Numbered from the stretch's first letter, positions 45,345 to 57,674 are shown. The stretch: 64,000 nucleotides of DNA from Rhizoclosmatium globosum (GCA_002104985.1 MCGO01000040.1:62001-126000), one strand, 5' to 3'. Notes: generated by a model not told the origin, from the letters alone. Program-made: numbers and translations.

Positions 45345-47396
45345 TTACAACCCAAGGATGTCACGGCCACCCTTGAATTCGATGGAGAACCTTCAAAAGA
45401 AGTTCCAACAGCTTCTGCAGATCCACCCAAGTACTTGGCCAAAAAGGCTTCAGTAACAGCGGTGAATGAAATAGAGTTGGGTGGTCTTGCAAAACCGTGA
45501 CCCTCGTCTGGGTAAAGAACGTATGTGACTGGAATTCCTTTCGCAACCATTGCATCGAAAATCTGGTCAGACTCAGCTTGCTTGACTCTTGGATCGTTGG
45601 CTCCTTGTCCAATCAACAATGGGCGACAAATGTTGTCAACCTTGTGGATTGGGGAAATCTTGGCAAGGAATTCACGGCCTTCCTCGGTATCAGTGTCGCG
45701 CCAATACGGGCAGCCAACATCCCACGAATAGGTCCCCAGTAAGCAGGAATAGAATCCATAAGTGTAGACACGTTCGAAGGTCCAACGATATCCACAGAAC
45801 AAGCAAAGTACTCTGGTGTGTAAGTGACACCCACAGAGCCTCATAACCACCATACGATCCACCGTGGATCGCAATTTCTCCTTAATCGCAATACCCTGCT
45901 CAACAGCCCAATCACACGCGTCAATCACATCATCGTGCATCTTGCCAGACCATTCTCCCTTCGCAGCCGTCAAGAACGACTTTCCAAATCCAGTCGATCC
46001 ACGGAACTGTGGGGAAATGACGGCGTATCCACGGTCCGCAAAGAATTGGTGATATCTGTTGAACCCAAAGACATCACGTGCGTATGGACCACCATGGACA
46101 TGAGCAATCAAAGGAATCGGCTGAGTGACAGCGTTTCCATCAGTACCCTCGAAACGCTTTGGAATCGTAAGGTATGCAGCATCTTGAGTCCATCACGAGT
46201 GGTAACCTCAACAGCCTTCATCTTGTTAAGAACGTAGTTATCAAGAACGGGGCGGGCTCCAAAGAGGTAATTGCACTCTTGAGTCGCACGGTTGTACAGG
46301 TAGTACTTGATAGCAGAGTCCGACTTGCTCATGGTAACAACAAGCACACTTCCATCCGCATTCTTGTCTTGAACAATCCACTCCCCACCCTCTCCCGCGA
46401 TAGCGTCCAACTTTGCAAAGTCAGTGACAAGCGCAACATCGTCCTTGTTAATTGGAACATACACCTTTCTATCATAGTTGACTTGGTATGCCAAAGGCTC
46501 GTATGTGACAGGATCAATCAAAGACCCAGAAATATCAGCACGTTCGTCACTTCCATACACAGTCTCAACGCTCTTGGTGGTCATGTTAAACTTGACAAAG
46601 GCAGAGGTATCGCGGCCTTCATAGTACGCAATGTAGACAGACTGCAAGTCTGCGCTGAACCCTTGAACAGATGTATCTCCAAACCCAGCGTTCTCTGGAG
46701 TCAAGTGGAGGAAGTGCGTACCAGCAGAAGCTTTAGGAACCTCAGCATCCTTTGCACTGTCCGTGTTCAACGGGATACGGTAGAAATCCACAGACGAGTC
46801 CTTGTTCACCCTCTCAGCGACACACGATGTGAACTTGTGGTCTGGAGTAAACCCAGCGAAACTTTCATCGTTCTCCAGTATCATCTTGTCTTCACCTGTG
46901 AGGACATTGATCAAGTGGAGGTCGAGGAACTGAGGGTCTCGCTTGTTGGACATGACAAGGAGGTGATCTGGGAAGTCCTTGGACACGCCAACGGGGGTGT
47001 TTGTAGTCTTGTCAGCTGGAGTGAGACAGACTTCTGTGCCAGTAGTGACATTGATGGAGTATATTTCCAGTCTGAGAAGCAAGGTGGCGTTGAGTATCCC
47101 ACTGAAATTTATATTACCAAACCCTCACCTTCATCGCCTCCCTTGTCTTGCATGAACCAAAGACAGTCTGGGTGCTCGGTCCATCCACAGATCCGGATTC
47201 CACGGACTGTGTCGTTTGTGACGGGTGTGGCGGAGTCGAGATCATGGACCTTGTCTGTGTCAATCACAAACACATTGAGTAGGCCTTCCTTGGGTGCCAG
47301 GAAGGCAATACGGGTTCCGGTAGTGTTGATCGATGGGGCAGCTCGTTCTGGGTTTCCAAACAAGTGGGCGCGGGGAATCAGCTGGTCTTGGGTCAT
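45345..47396 (-). CDS. S9-family serine peptidase (prolyl oligopeptidase-like)
   Basis: Exon 1 (47396-47129) begins MTQDQLIPRAHLFGNPERAA, and exon 2 runs from 47071 to a TAA at 45345. The N-terminal two-thirds form the beta-propeller (LAPKEGLLNVFVID, AYQVNYDRKVYVPIN). The C-terminal alpha/beta hydrolase has HVHGGPYARD, RGSTGFGKSF, the nucleophile elbow HGGSYGG, the catalytic Asp in GQGANDPRV and the catalytic His in PDEGHGFARP. Six one-base frame changes are needed, near 47067, 46182, 45875, 45836, 45731 and 45386, all in the direction of a missing base. Every motif is retained, so I read it as a functional gene in a poorly corrected piece of assembly. There is no signal peptide, so it is probably cytosolic and acts on short peptides. 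The opening LFGNPER motif is common in bacterial S9 peptidases. Confidence 0.75.
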
Positions 47397-47540
47397 TTGC
47401 GAGTTTTGAGTTTTGAGTTTTGGCAAGCGAATGCCCCACGTCTTTATACTTGTAGTGTCCCCACGAAATGACGAAATCAATTTTTATTCTGCCACCGTGG
47501 ATTTTCAGAGTCGAAAATCGTGGATGCATTTCAAAGACAT

Positions 47541-49019
47541 TCAGACATTCATCCAATTTAGAACTCTGGTGGCTATATTGCCGTTATGAAAGTAAGGCAG
47601 CATATCAAACAGAACCTCAAATCCAATGGCCCAACTCAGACCCAACAAAATTGCAACCCACACGTCCATAGAATAGTGCAGGCGCACTGCGACAAAAATA
47701 GTAATTGCAAAGAGGTAAACACACGCCATGACAATTCGAACAAGAATACGAGGCAATATTGAAAGATATTGAGCATCAAATGCAAGGCGTATGGCAATGT
47801 CGATAAAATTGACGTGTGCCCAGAATACATCATGTCTATTCCATTACGTTAGTCCGCGCCAGTATAAATATTTCATTGATCACAATTTACCTGAACACGA
47901 CCTCAAATTCGACGTCAACGTATTCAAAGAAGTCAAAAACACTTGAGAACCTTCAGGAAACGGCCGACAATACTCTGGATTCGACGGAGGCACGCGCGTT
48001 GTGCTCAACGAAACCATTCGTCCAAAGTAAAGCAGGTTCAGAACGAAAAGACTTCGTCGAAGGGCACGTAACGGGTCTCGCTTCCAGTGTGTCCATAAAC
48101 TGAAGAGAATAACTGAAACCAATGAAACTGCAATTGGAACGTCTGCAATCGTGTCAGGCAGTGTTTTGAAAGAGTTTGGAATCAAGTTATCGTATACTGT
48201 GTCGTTGAGAGGAATGATGGATGCCCCTTTGGCAATCTGGAGAGTCTTGTCATCCGACCACATTTGTACAAACACCATCGCATACGCTATCAGTCCAAGG
48301 GTAATTAAGAGAGTTAAGGTTCGCTTGAATTGAGGAGTGTTGAGCTTGTTCCACATCTTCCGTGCCAAACTCTCATTTGATTCTGGAAAGCTCGACTTCG
48401 TTTCTAGATATTATTTGAGCTTAACCGTTTATATTGAATATAAGTCATTACCTTCCGGCTTTTGAATGATGGGAAGTCTGAGACAAGGTGATTCAAGGTG
48501 TTTGTTTCAGCTTGTATAACTGTCGAGATCACAAGACTTGTGTTGAATAAATACGATTCATCGCTCTTGGACATCAATGCGATTCTGTATACGGAGCTCT
48601 GCCTTGCCCTTGGGTTAATAGCTTGCTGTATCATTGTATTTGTCATCGCATCTCCGAACGACAGAAGCTCGCCCTTGACAGTACACCATATCGATAGAAA
48701 CGATACAGTTTCGATGACGTAAGATGGTGTCTCGGCTTGAGATTCGGCGTTGGTGCCCTGTGTGCCCTCTTCCAAGTAACGAATCAAGTCTTCTTGCAGC
48801 GACACAGACTCAACATCGTAGAGCAGAGTAGACAGAGTTTCTTTCAAGCTTTCATAAAAGATTCGACAAGAGTTTGGGTGCCTTTCCTTCAGGAACTGTA
48901 GCTTCTCATGCGCTGACAAAGAGGTTCCATCCAGATCCCTGAGTTTGTTTCCATGAGCTACTAATTGAAAGAATCAAAGCAATAACGTACACAGTATGCT
49001 GATTTGGTATATCTGTCAT
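47541..49019 (-). CDS. Sphingomyelin synthase-related (PAP2-type) membrane enzyme with SAM-like N-terminus
   Basis: The start is probably the ATG at 49019, followed by a region with the look of a SAM domain (LRDLDGTSLSAHEKLQFLKE). A long helical middle joins at about 48430 to SSFPESNESLARKMWNKL and a set of membrane helices. The lipid-phosphatase signature is present: CRPFPEGSQ, CS-DMMYSGHTS across a splice, and RLHYSMDVW. These match the C1-C3 motifs of sphingomyelin synthase and its relatives, which transfer phospho-headgroups to ceramide. A one-base frame change near 47755 fits a missing base. The first intron could not be placed exactly. A SAM domain in front is the layout of the SMSr/SAMD8 branch, which makes ceramide phosphoethanolamine. 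Confidence 0.65.
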
Positions 49020-49454
49020 GATGAAGGCCATTTACGTGAGCTGGGAACGGCTTGTATTTATAACGAAGTTCACAAAATTTGAAATGCGAATCATCATTTC
49101 TTTCAAATAAGGAAAGAGAAATTGATTACTAAAACTATAAACTGATTTATAATGTAAGCTCTACAAAAGTATGTAGCATCAGTATGTAACTTAAAAGCAG
49201 TACAGATATTGGGCATACCAATGCATTTCAATTGTGAAAGCTATTTTGAAAATAATAATATTTGAATGTGAAAAGGCCTCGACTACGTTCGGCCATGTTT
49301 GGGCATCCGATATTGCTGAAAATAAGAACGACTACACTTGGTAACAAGCAAATATTAACCTCATAGAATCACAATCTATTTTTGACCATAACTTCACTCT
49401 AGAAGATTTCTTGTATCAAATAAATATCAACAGATTCAGCCCTCTTCAACTTGT
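49020..49454. other. AT-rich intergenic stretch
   Basis: About 435 bp between two minus-strand genes, very AT-rich. It should hold the promoter of the lipid enzyme and the 3' end of the F-box gene. No gene seen. Confidence 0.4.
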
Positions 49455-51564
49455 TCATATTTCGATCTTCTCAACCAAGCGCTTCATTAAACACGCAAGA
49501 TTAGGTTTGTTTGCACCAATGGCTCGCTCCACGGCCGTTTCAGTAGTCCGAAATCCAACCTCCCACATCAGTTCAAACACTGAGTAAAAATTATCACCAT
49601 GAAGATCGTAAAAGAATGGATTTTCGACAATGTCGTCAAAGAGTCCATGGAGAAGAGGATCTCCCGGTTTAATAGCTTTAAAGAGCTCCTCCACTCCAGG
49701 TTGCATAGGCTTGAAGACGCAATGATTCAAGGCTGTCAACAGAGTTTGCTTTGTGACAGCAACACCTCGTTCCAAAAGCAAGTGGAGTACCTCCACATCG
49801 CCATAACTGTGATGGATGGAGGTCAAAATATCATCCCAGTGAACAAATTCAGGGCTAGAATCTAGCTCATATTTCCCCAAAAGGAATCTGAATCGAGGAG
49901 AAGCTCCACAAAAAAATTCTTCTTGATATGTTGCATTATACAGTGCCTTTGGAGTAACAATCGCGCCAAAACTCATAAGCTTGTTTACAGTGTCCTCAAA
50001 TTTCTGCAAATCCCAATCTACTGCAATAAACGCCATTTGACTCAGCGCACTATTGAAATGAGACTCAGAATATACACCAATCTTGATCAAATATGGTACA
50101 TTTTCAAAATAATAGAAGTCGTTGACGTCCATTGGGTATGGTGTTGGGAATTCATAGCCTCCTTCAAATGCCAAATCTGTCTCGATCATATCCATGTCCA
50201 CAACACCAATTATAGTCTCGTCTGACAAATTGCTACCATTTCTGGCACTGGCCGCAGACCATTCTTGGCATGCATTTAACAGAAGTTCGACTAAATCCCA
50301 ATCTCTACTCATAAAAGCATTGTTCACAGCATTTGGGCCAATTATACAGCGGTCTACGTAATTCCTCTGAAGCTTCCAGCAGTCAAGAATGTGTTTGATG
50401 TAGGGTTTCTGCCCTGTCGCCACAACAGTTGTGATAAAGCGCTGATCAATAATCAGTCCATTTGCAAGAAACACATCCAGTATCTCAAACGCATATGGAT
50501 TCAAAACTGTTGACTTAAATTCCTCAAGATAATTCCAGGAACGTAAATCGATAAACGAAGAGACAGCTGGTTGGTTGTGAGCAATAAGTCCAGATGAGAC
50601 CACGACTGCATACGGTGTTGGACCCACACCTATGTTTAAAACACGAGATACCACTTCAACATCTTGACAATTCACCTGAGACCAAATATGATTGGAGTCA
50701 TACAGTTCAAGAGTTTCAAGAGGAGGAATTTCCTTTCGACAAATGATTTTTTCTCCTTCATGAATACGTGCACTAAAATCAATCGATTTCCATCCAAGAA
50801 TTATAGACTTTGCTACATTCATACAAGTTTTGTGGAAAGCAGACACCACAATGTCAGGCGAGAACTGATTCACAAGATCCCTGGGCACCACAATAACATC
50901 TGCTTCCATAAGCGTCTCCTTGGAAAGTAAATACTTAAGATTTCCCGCGGCTTGGAACTCGGCCATATCTGTATGCCCCAACTCTAAAAGCTAAACTACT
51001 TTTAGATTGGATATCCATCAAAAACCACCAAGCACATACCTTCAACAAATCCGCCACAACCGACTTCTCCAGCAATGCCGCGACAACTTTTTCCGCAGTT
51101 GAGTCATGCGGTAACTCTAATAGAGCCAACAGAAGCCCCAAGTTCCCCATTTGCACAACGTTCTGCAAACAAGCCCTCAGATGCTCATCATTTACCTTTG
51201 GCCGCGCCGCGTAAAACAGTGGAACAAGCATATCGGCATCAGGCAGTTTCACAAGCTTTATTAACGCACATTCATGGACGGACGTCTCCTTTGCCTTGTC
51301 GCATGAGTGCGATGCCCCCATTGAGAACATTGTAGACAGAACATCGGCGGATTGAGGCATCTTGATCAACAACTGAGCAAAAGCCTTTGAAATGGCCAAC
51401 TTCTTTCCATGTCGCTCAATCAAATACGTAGCGCGAGACACAGGTGGTTCCCAGCAATACGACCGGATGAGTCTGTTGATGCATGAGAGTCGGGCAAAGT
51501 CCTTCAAACTTCCGCAGGCCAGTACGAAAATACGGAACCAGATTTCAGGTGGGAGTTGCTGCAT
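49455..51564 (-). CDS. F-box protein with ankyrin-like helical repeats
   Basis: Exon 1 (51564-51040) and exon 2 (50981-49455) join in phase 0 over a 58-nt intron, giving 683 residues. The N-terminus is an F-box (LPPEIWFRIFVLACGSLKDFARLSCINRLIRS). The rest is a chain of degenerate helical repeats with ankyrin-like endings, for example DVEVLHLLLERGVAVTKQTLL and NAVNNAFMSRDWDLVELLLN. F-box proteins recruit substrates to SCF ubiquitin ligases. Large families of this layout occur in some early-diverging fungi. No frame problems are seen. Confidence 0.7.
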
Positions 51565-51633
51565 TTGGATTTATTATATCAAAAAACCTGAAATAAATGG
51601 TCTTGTGAAGTCCGCAAACTTTGATTGGTTTGG

Positions 51634-51880
51634 TTACTTCACCACACTATTTTGCTTCTCTGGGAATATCCCGTACGTGTCCAGGCTGAGTGGATCATTG
51701 AGGTCCAGCAATTCAATTGCCCTGAGTCCTCCAACCTCCCCTCTGGACATCCTCACGAGGGTAAGGACTACAAAGCTCCGCAGTCCGCATATCGTACGAA
51801 TTGTTCTCTTGATACTGTCCACTGACGCAGATGGATCTGTGATTGGAGAGGGATGGGTCGTCTGACAAAATACACCACAT
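51634..51880 (-). pseudogene. Orphan, broken Crinkler header
   Basis: The 5' end matches the header of Crinkler copy 2 (MW-x-x-LS-DDPSLS). After a deletion of about 14 bp with a frame change, the match continues in another frame (ITDPSASVDS, LTLVRMSRGEV, LLDLNDPLSLDTYG). No NTPase or nuclease body follows. A TAA ends the frame at 51634 and the next gene starts beyond. It covers about the first 85 residues of a header. The gene body was either lost or never present here. Confidence 0.75.
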
Positions 51881-51925
51881 TTTTCTTTCTTTTTCCAGCA
51901 TAATACTAAAGGTAAGAAAACTGCA

Positions 51926-52913
51926 TTATGCCGGCCTTTTTGCGCCGCACTCCGCACAAAACTTCCAATTCTCCACAATCTGCTTCATACCGCATTCCGC
52001 ACAGAATTTGGGAACGCCGCCTGGAGATTCCATCGTTGCTGTGTTAGGATTACTCTTTCTTGGTGTTGCGGTTGAAGCGCGAGACGATTGTTTTGCAACC
52101 GTACCAGTGACTGATATCGGCGATGTTGATTGTTCGGTAGTTGCTGATGGTTTCCGAACTGATGGGGTCCTTCCTGTTATCGGCCTTCCCGTTGATTTAG
52201 GCGATGGCGTTGAGTTTGAAGCCAGGTTATTTATCGAGCTGTTTGGCGATGACGAGGATCCACCGCCAGGTTTGATTGATAGCTTTTTGATTCCACTTGC
52301 TGCAGAAATATTATTCCCACTTCCCCTATCACCACCACCACCACCACCACTGCCACCCATATTCGGTTCGACTCGAGGTTCAACAGCCGAAGTCTGAGCC
52401 CGTTCAGCTGCTTCTTTCCGTTGCTCCATTTTCTTGGCAAAGAATCCACCAGGTTTACAGCTTCGCAAGTGGATTTCAAGGCGGCCTTGCTCGAATTTCC
52501 TGCCACAGTTTTGACATTCTACGCGTGCGGTTTCGAGGTAAGCGTCGCGAGCGGCTGCGTTGTAGGCTTCGAGGTCTTTGGCATTTTGGGCTGCGGAAGC
52601 GGCGGAGGACGGTTGGATTGGGACGGGTTTTGTTGGGCGAGGGCGGCGTTGGTCTTTTGGGAGAGCGGCTTGGGATCGTTCCCACCTTAAATTTGGAGTT
52701 TTGTCTTAGGCAAAGGAATGGGTCGTCATGGGGAGACACTTACTTTTCTATACATTTGGGTTCATGGATGGCTATTGACGCTGTTCCAAACTCGCGGCCT
52801 AAGGCTAATTGTTGAGAGCTGTGTCTAAATATTAGGTAAAGCTCACCACAAAGGTAACAAGTTACGCTGGGACACTTGGCGCCAGGTTTAGAATCTACTA
52901 CCAACGAGTTCAT
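51926..52913 (-). CDS. ZC2HC1-type zinc-finger protein
   Basis: Exons 52913-52847, 52798-52744 and 52685-51926 join in frame to give 293 residues. Two C2HC fingers are visible: [20 protein letters not shown], which crosses the first splice, and CQNCGRKFEQGRLEIHLRSC. They are separated by the Ala-rich helix (AAARDAYLETARVE) seen in ZC2HC1 proteins. A Ser/Gly-rich linker leads to a C-terminal zinc-ribbon pair, FCAECGMKQ..WKFCAECGAKR. The fingers-plus-helix arrangement is characteristic of the family. Its members are little studied, and some are linked to cilia. Confidence 0.75.
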
Positions 52914-53192
52914 TTTTTGATAGGATGTCAGTGAGTCTGTCTGTTTGCCTGTTTCTTTTCTGGGAGAATAGAACAATGGAGGTCCCCGAAAGACGCCAAT
53001 CTCGTATCATTCATTTACGTACGATAGTTCTCAAAATAAATACAAAATAATAACAACCCAACCTTCGTTTTTGTCTGTTATTCATGTTTCAAACTATGGC
53101 ACGCGCGAGGCCTCACAAAAAAATTCCGACACTGGATTCCTCCGATACTCTTCCAACCCAACACGCTTCCCTGAAAAAACCAACACCCAAAA

Positions 53193-53902
53193 ATGTCATC
53201 GTCCAACGGAACCACGCGCATCAACATCAACGAGAGCGAACGAACTCCCCTCCTCAACAACAACACCAACACCAACAACAGCACAGACAGACCATCCAAG
53301 TCATGGGGCCCAGGACAACAACCAACCGACCGCCAAATCGCACAGAACATGACGCCCTTGAACCCGTCAATCACTCAAACGCAGCTGCCGAACCAGAACC
53401 AGCCCGTTCCAATCAAGAAGGTCATGGCGCCGCTGCGTATCGAGCCAAAGGTCTACTTTGCTAATGAGCGTACCTTCCTCTCCTGGCTGCACTGTAAGAA
53501 CACCCCTCTCTACTTTCTCTCTATGCGTTTACCTACGCTGATCGCTATTGATAGTCTGTATCGTGCTCGGAGGTCTCGCGCTTGGTCTCCTCAACTTTGG
53601 TGACAGAGTCGGTCAAATCTCTGGCCTCGTGTTCACTCTCGTTGCAATGGTCTTTATGGTCTATTCCGTCTCAATGTTCCAAAAGAGAGCCGATATGATT
53701 AGAAGAAGGGATCCAGGGCCTTATGATGATACTTCGGCTCCTGTTGTCTTGTGTGTCGTATTGTGTGAGTCCTCGATATCCCCCCCACCAACAAAAACTC
53801 AAATTGGCATTTGGACTAACTTCGATATCAAAAAAACTAGTTGTCGCTATCGGTCTCAACTTTTACCTGAAATTCACGTCTCCATCCAACTTGATCTTTT
53901 AG
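53193..53902 (+). CDS. VTC1: Vacuolar transporter chaperone 1
   Basis: Three exons (53193-53493, 53555-53764, 53841-53902) join in frame to give 190 residues. After an Asn/Gln-rich head comes the DUF202 domain: [17 protein letters not shown], then [14 protein letters not shown], a second span ([20 protein letters not shown]), the basic [15 protein letters not shown] loop, and a third span ([16 protein letters not shown]). This is the VTC1 pattern. VTC1 is the small membrane subunit of the complex that makes and translocates polyphosphate at the vacuole or acidocalcisome. The splices fall inside the conserved core, confirming the exon calls. Confidence 0.9.
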
Positions 53903-54169
53903 TTAATTGCAACAGCCCACACACACGTTCTGTTTCTCTCTTTCCTCTCTTTTACTTTTTCTCCCTTTCGCGGAAATACAAATATATGCTTAGTCCTAAA
54001 TTACTTCACGTTTTTACTTCTAAGATTGAAAAGTAACGAAAAAGAGAGACAGCAAAAACCAAAGCAACCAAAAGAAAAAAGTTAACTGCATGTAAATGAA
54101 CGGAAAATGTATACTGCATGATATCCACAATAAGCCCCTCTAGCTCTGCATTCGAAGTAAGCTCCCTTC

Positions 54170-56538
54170 TCACATCTCACCAACCACATCAACAACTCCA
54201 TCAGCCTTCACCCGCTTCCCAAACCCACTCCTCCCTCTCTCCATCCCAACCCCAACTACAGTTCGTCTCTCTACTTGCATCCTCTCAAACACTTCCCGGA
54301 ACTGATGCAACAACTTCCCAGCCCTCACGCTTCCTAGTCCACCACTACCACCACCACGCTCCGGTGAAATCGGGGGACTTGGCCGTTTGTATGGGTGCAA
54401 TACTATTGAGGCAACAGCGCTCGCATCGCTTAACGTGCTTCGTGTTGTTGCGACGGGAGACGGAGGGGACGGTGATCGGCTGTTGCCTGATGCTTTGTGG
54501 AGGTGGTATTGGCGGGACGGTGAGATGTGGAAACTTGTTGTTGTTGATTGGAGACGTTTAGCGCGTCGGAGGTTCATGGGTCTGTGGGTTTGGTTGTGCG
54601 GTCGTTGATGGTGTTGTTGTGAATGATGGGATCCAAGTCTTGTTGGACTTGTTCCATCGGAGAAGGAGGGGGAGAGGGGTGGTGAGAGACAGGGTGGTGG
54701 GGATTGTGGGAGGGAGGAGAAACTGAATTCTCGTTCGGATTTAAGTTGTTGTTCAAGGAGTTTGATTGCAGCGGGGAGGGCGTCGTGTTGCAGGATTTCG
54801 TAGAGCGATGTTTGGAAGTTGGGGGAAGTTGGATCGAGTAGGGATTCTTTTACTGGGAGAAGTGGGTGTCGCCGACGCGTTGAGGCAACGACAATAAACT
54901 TGATTAATTGTTGCAAACTAAATGGGTATTGTTTTGCTTGGAATTGAGCGAGCACTGTTGAAGCTTCCAGGGTTTCATCGTTTGCACTTGATTTCGTACT
55001 TCGTGAAAGACTCAATGTGTTGATGCTTCTTGGCAAAGAAAAAGAGTTGGATGAAGCCAATGAAGTTTCTAGAGATTGTCTAGCTTCTTCATCTGACGTA
55101 AATGAGGGTGTATGAGCAGGCGATGGGGTCTTTGATGTCATTAGTTGAAGTTTTGGAAATCCTTTTCGCTTAGGCGATTCAGAGTCGTTAATTTGAGGTG
55201 TTGAGATTGTCGTAATCGCGAGTTTGGCTGAGAATGTCTTGACACGTTCCATAAGTGGACTTTGGTTGATTGAGGCAGGCTTGCCTGATGTCGTCCTTGA
55301 TCGACCGAAAGCTGCCAGGGTGGGAGTTTGAGGTGTTGGTGGCAGAGATGGAATCCCTTCAGAAGAATGGACGGAACAAGTATCAATCGACTTGACAGTA
55401 CCCCGTGACTTGAGCCTCGTCATGAATGGAGCCAGAGTTGAAGAAAGCTTACTGCTTGCCATCAAGTCTTCGGAATATGAATCGACGGAGCAAGAGTCAG
55501 ATGTTTTGACTGCAGATCCTCGGGACTTGATTCTTGTCATAAATGGAGCCAAAGTCGATGATCGTTTTTCACCCATTGGCGCCAAAACATAAGATTTCGA
55601 TCGCCCTGTTGAGAGCAATGACAGTGCATTTTTGAGGGATGCAGATGGGTTTTGCAAATCAAGGGGTGGATTGATGGGCTTGACCAAATTATCCGAATTG
55701 ATTGGAAGTGCTTTCGGAGCCAACGACTTTGTGCGGGAAATAGAAGCGAAAGAAGCATGGTTTTGTTTGAGAGCTACAGAGGCTGAGCGAGAGCGGGAGG
55801 TCAGGAGAGAAGGTTGGGAGATGGCGACAACAAATGGAGATGAGTGATCTGAAGTATCCTTGTCGGCCCAAGAGAGCAAGTCAATTTCGTCCAGCGCATT
55901 CGCAGCAAGGTCGTCTGAAGTTGCGATACTTGCGTTATCTGATTCTGAGGTGTTGTCCGAAGCTGTTGAAGGGTCAGTTGTCTCCGAGGAGCTCGTTGAG
56001 TTGCTGTTTCTGCGTCGTCGCCAGCTGCGGAGCCAGGCACGTTCTGTTGCGGCATCGGTTGCGTTTGAAGGAGAGTTGTGCGGGAATGGATTGAAGTCTG
56101 AGTTAGAGTTGATGTTGCTGTTTGAGGCCGAAGGAAGCAGGTCACGCAGACCAGTGACACGGCGCACGGACCGAAGAGCCGGTGCACCTGCTTTGATTGA
56201 ATTGATTAAGAGTCGGTTGTTTAGTTTCAACGTGTTCCAGGAAAGAAACACGCACCTTTCAGAACGCAGTCGCCCGCACTCGCCTTGACCGCCGTCGCCG
56301 CCGCCGATTCCGTTTCAAATGCGCTCAAAACAACGAGCGTCGAAAGTGAGTCACTCGACGGCCGCCGCGAAACTGACTCGCCCGTGTCCTTGTCCGTGTC
56401 CTTGTCCTTGTCTTCAAAGTCACAGAAGGCGCCCTTGATACCCACATCGACTTCGGTGCCCTCCGCGGATCCAACGAGCGTCGTAGTCGATGCGCGGCCT
56501 AAGAGAACGTGCGCATTCGGTTGCGCAATTGACGACAT
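54170..56538 (-). CDS. Large disordered Ser-rich protein, unknown
   Basis: Exon 1 (56538-56256) and exon 2 (56190-54170) join in phase 1 over a 65-nt intron, giving 767 residues. A basic motif follows the splice (GAPALRSVRRVTGLRDLLPS), then RAWLRSWRRRR. Several repeated Ser-rich blocks share the wording STLAPFMTR(I/L)KSRG, seen twice. One folded-looking segment lies near residues 480-550 (AKQYPFSLQQLIKFIVVAS, SLYEILQHDALPAAIKLLEQQL). A Pro/Ser tail follows. No family is recognised. It could be a cytoskeletal or signalling scaffold. Confidence 0.55.
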
Positions 56539-56714
56539 TCAACTGGTGGTTGGTTGGTTGGTGGTTGGTGGCTGGTGCTACTTTGAAAGGTGAAAATTGG
56601 CGAACCTTAAAATCTCCACCCCTCCCAGAAATGTGACAAATACAGTGCAGTGTACAGCGGAGTTTGTGCGGTATATCCTTTGTAAACTGGTTCGAAATAA
56701 AATATTTATTTAAG

Positions 56715-57674
56715 CTACTTTGTGGCTTTCAACATTATAATAGGAGGGTTGCAGTCGAAAGCGTGCATTCCACAGCCTGGTAACTTGATCCATTCCCATG
56801 CACTGAATCCAACCTTCAAGAAAGCGCGATCGTACACTTCAGGTGACAACCACCAGTCTGTGGCCCGACAAAGCTCAGAAAACTTGAGGCTGCCGTCATC
56901 GTTCTTGTCAACTTGAGTAAATACAAGTGTCATAGCTGTCCCATCCACCCTTTGAGGCGCGTTCAAGACCTTGACAAGGCCACATTCTTGTGTGTGCTTT
57001 CCATATAAAACTGGATCATCGAAGACGTTGTCAGTAATTGTTACAAACGTACCACCTGGTTTCAAGTTTTTGTAAACGGAATCAAGGAACTGGACGAGTT
57101 CATCTTCTGTCGTCGCGTAGCACAGAATATAGGCTGCAGCGCAAACGTCATAGAATGGGTCTCCATTCTTGCTATTCAGTTGTGGTAATGTCATGCAGTT
57201 TTGGACCATGTATTCAATCGTGTCTCCATGAGTCTTTTGAGAAAGATTACATCGTCAGTATTCAGATACAACAGCAGAACAACACCTCACCTGTCGTTTG
57301 GCAAGACCAACCATCTGCGAAGATAAGTCAATACTAGTTAAATGAGCTGGCTTGAACGCCTCCTTCATTTTCCTTGAGTAATGGCCCTCTCCACACCCCA
57401 ACTCGAGAATCTTGATTCCTGCAGCCATTGCATTCTCGCTTGAAGATCCCCGAACTTGAGCTTCAGAGACAGCTTGAGAGACGTGGAACATGAATGAGGC
57501 GCTTTCAAATGCGCGGTAGGGTAGCTCTTTGGAAGCTTTGTATTCCAATGGAATTGCATCGTATTCAATCTTGCGGGTGTATTTTATTACTGTCTTGCAT
57601 GTAGCTGCATTGAGGCTGTCTTGGGATTCCACAATGGCTTTTGTGGGTGGCGCGGTGATAAGTTTTCGGAACAT
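56715..57674 (-). CDS. Class I SAM-dependent methyltransferase
   Basis: Exon 1 (57674-57291) and exon 2 (57233-56715) join in phase 0 over a 57-nt intron, giving 300 residues. Motif I is ILELGCGEGHYSR, the acidic residue after strand 2 is in LTSIDLSSQM, and motif III-like YKNLKPGGTFVTITDN follows. The C-terminal part (DRAFLKVGFSAWEWIKLP) completes the Rossmann-like fold. The layout is that of small-molecule methyltransferases. The substrate cannot be told from sequence. Confidence 0.75.

Noticed and set aside
45345..47396. Bacterial origin or contamination of the S9 peptidase
   Set aside because: It contains a GT-AG intron of local type and sits between ordinary fungal genes. Similarity to bacterial S9 openings is common across eukaryotic homologues, and I cannot test transfer without a tree.
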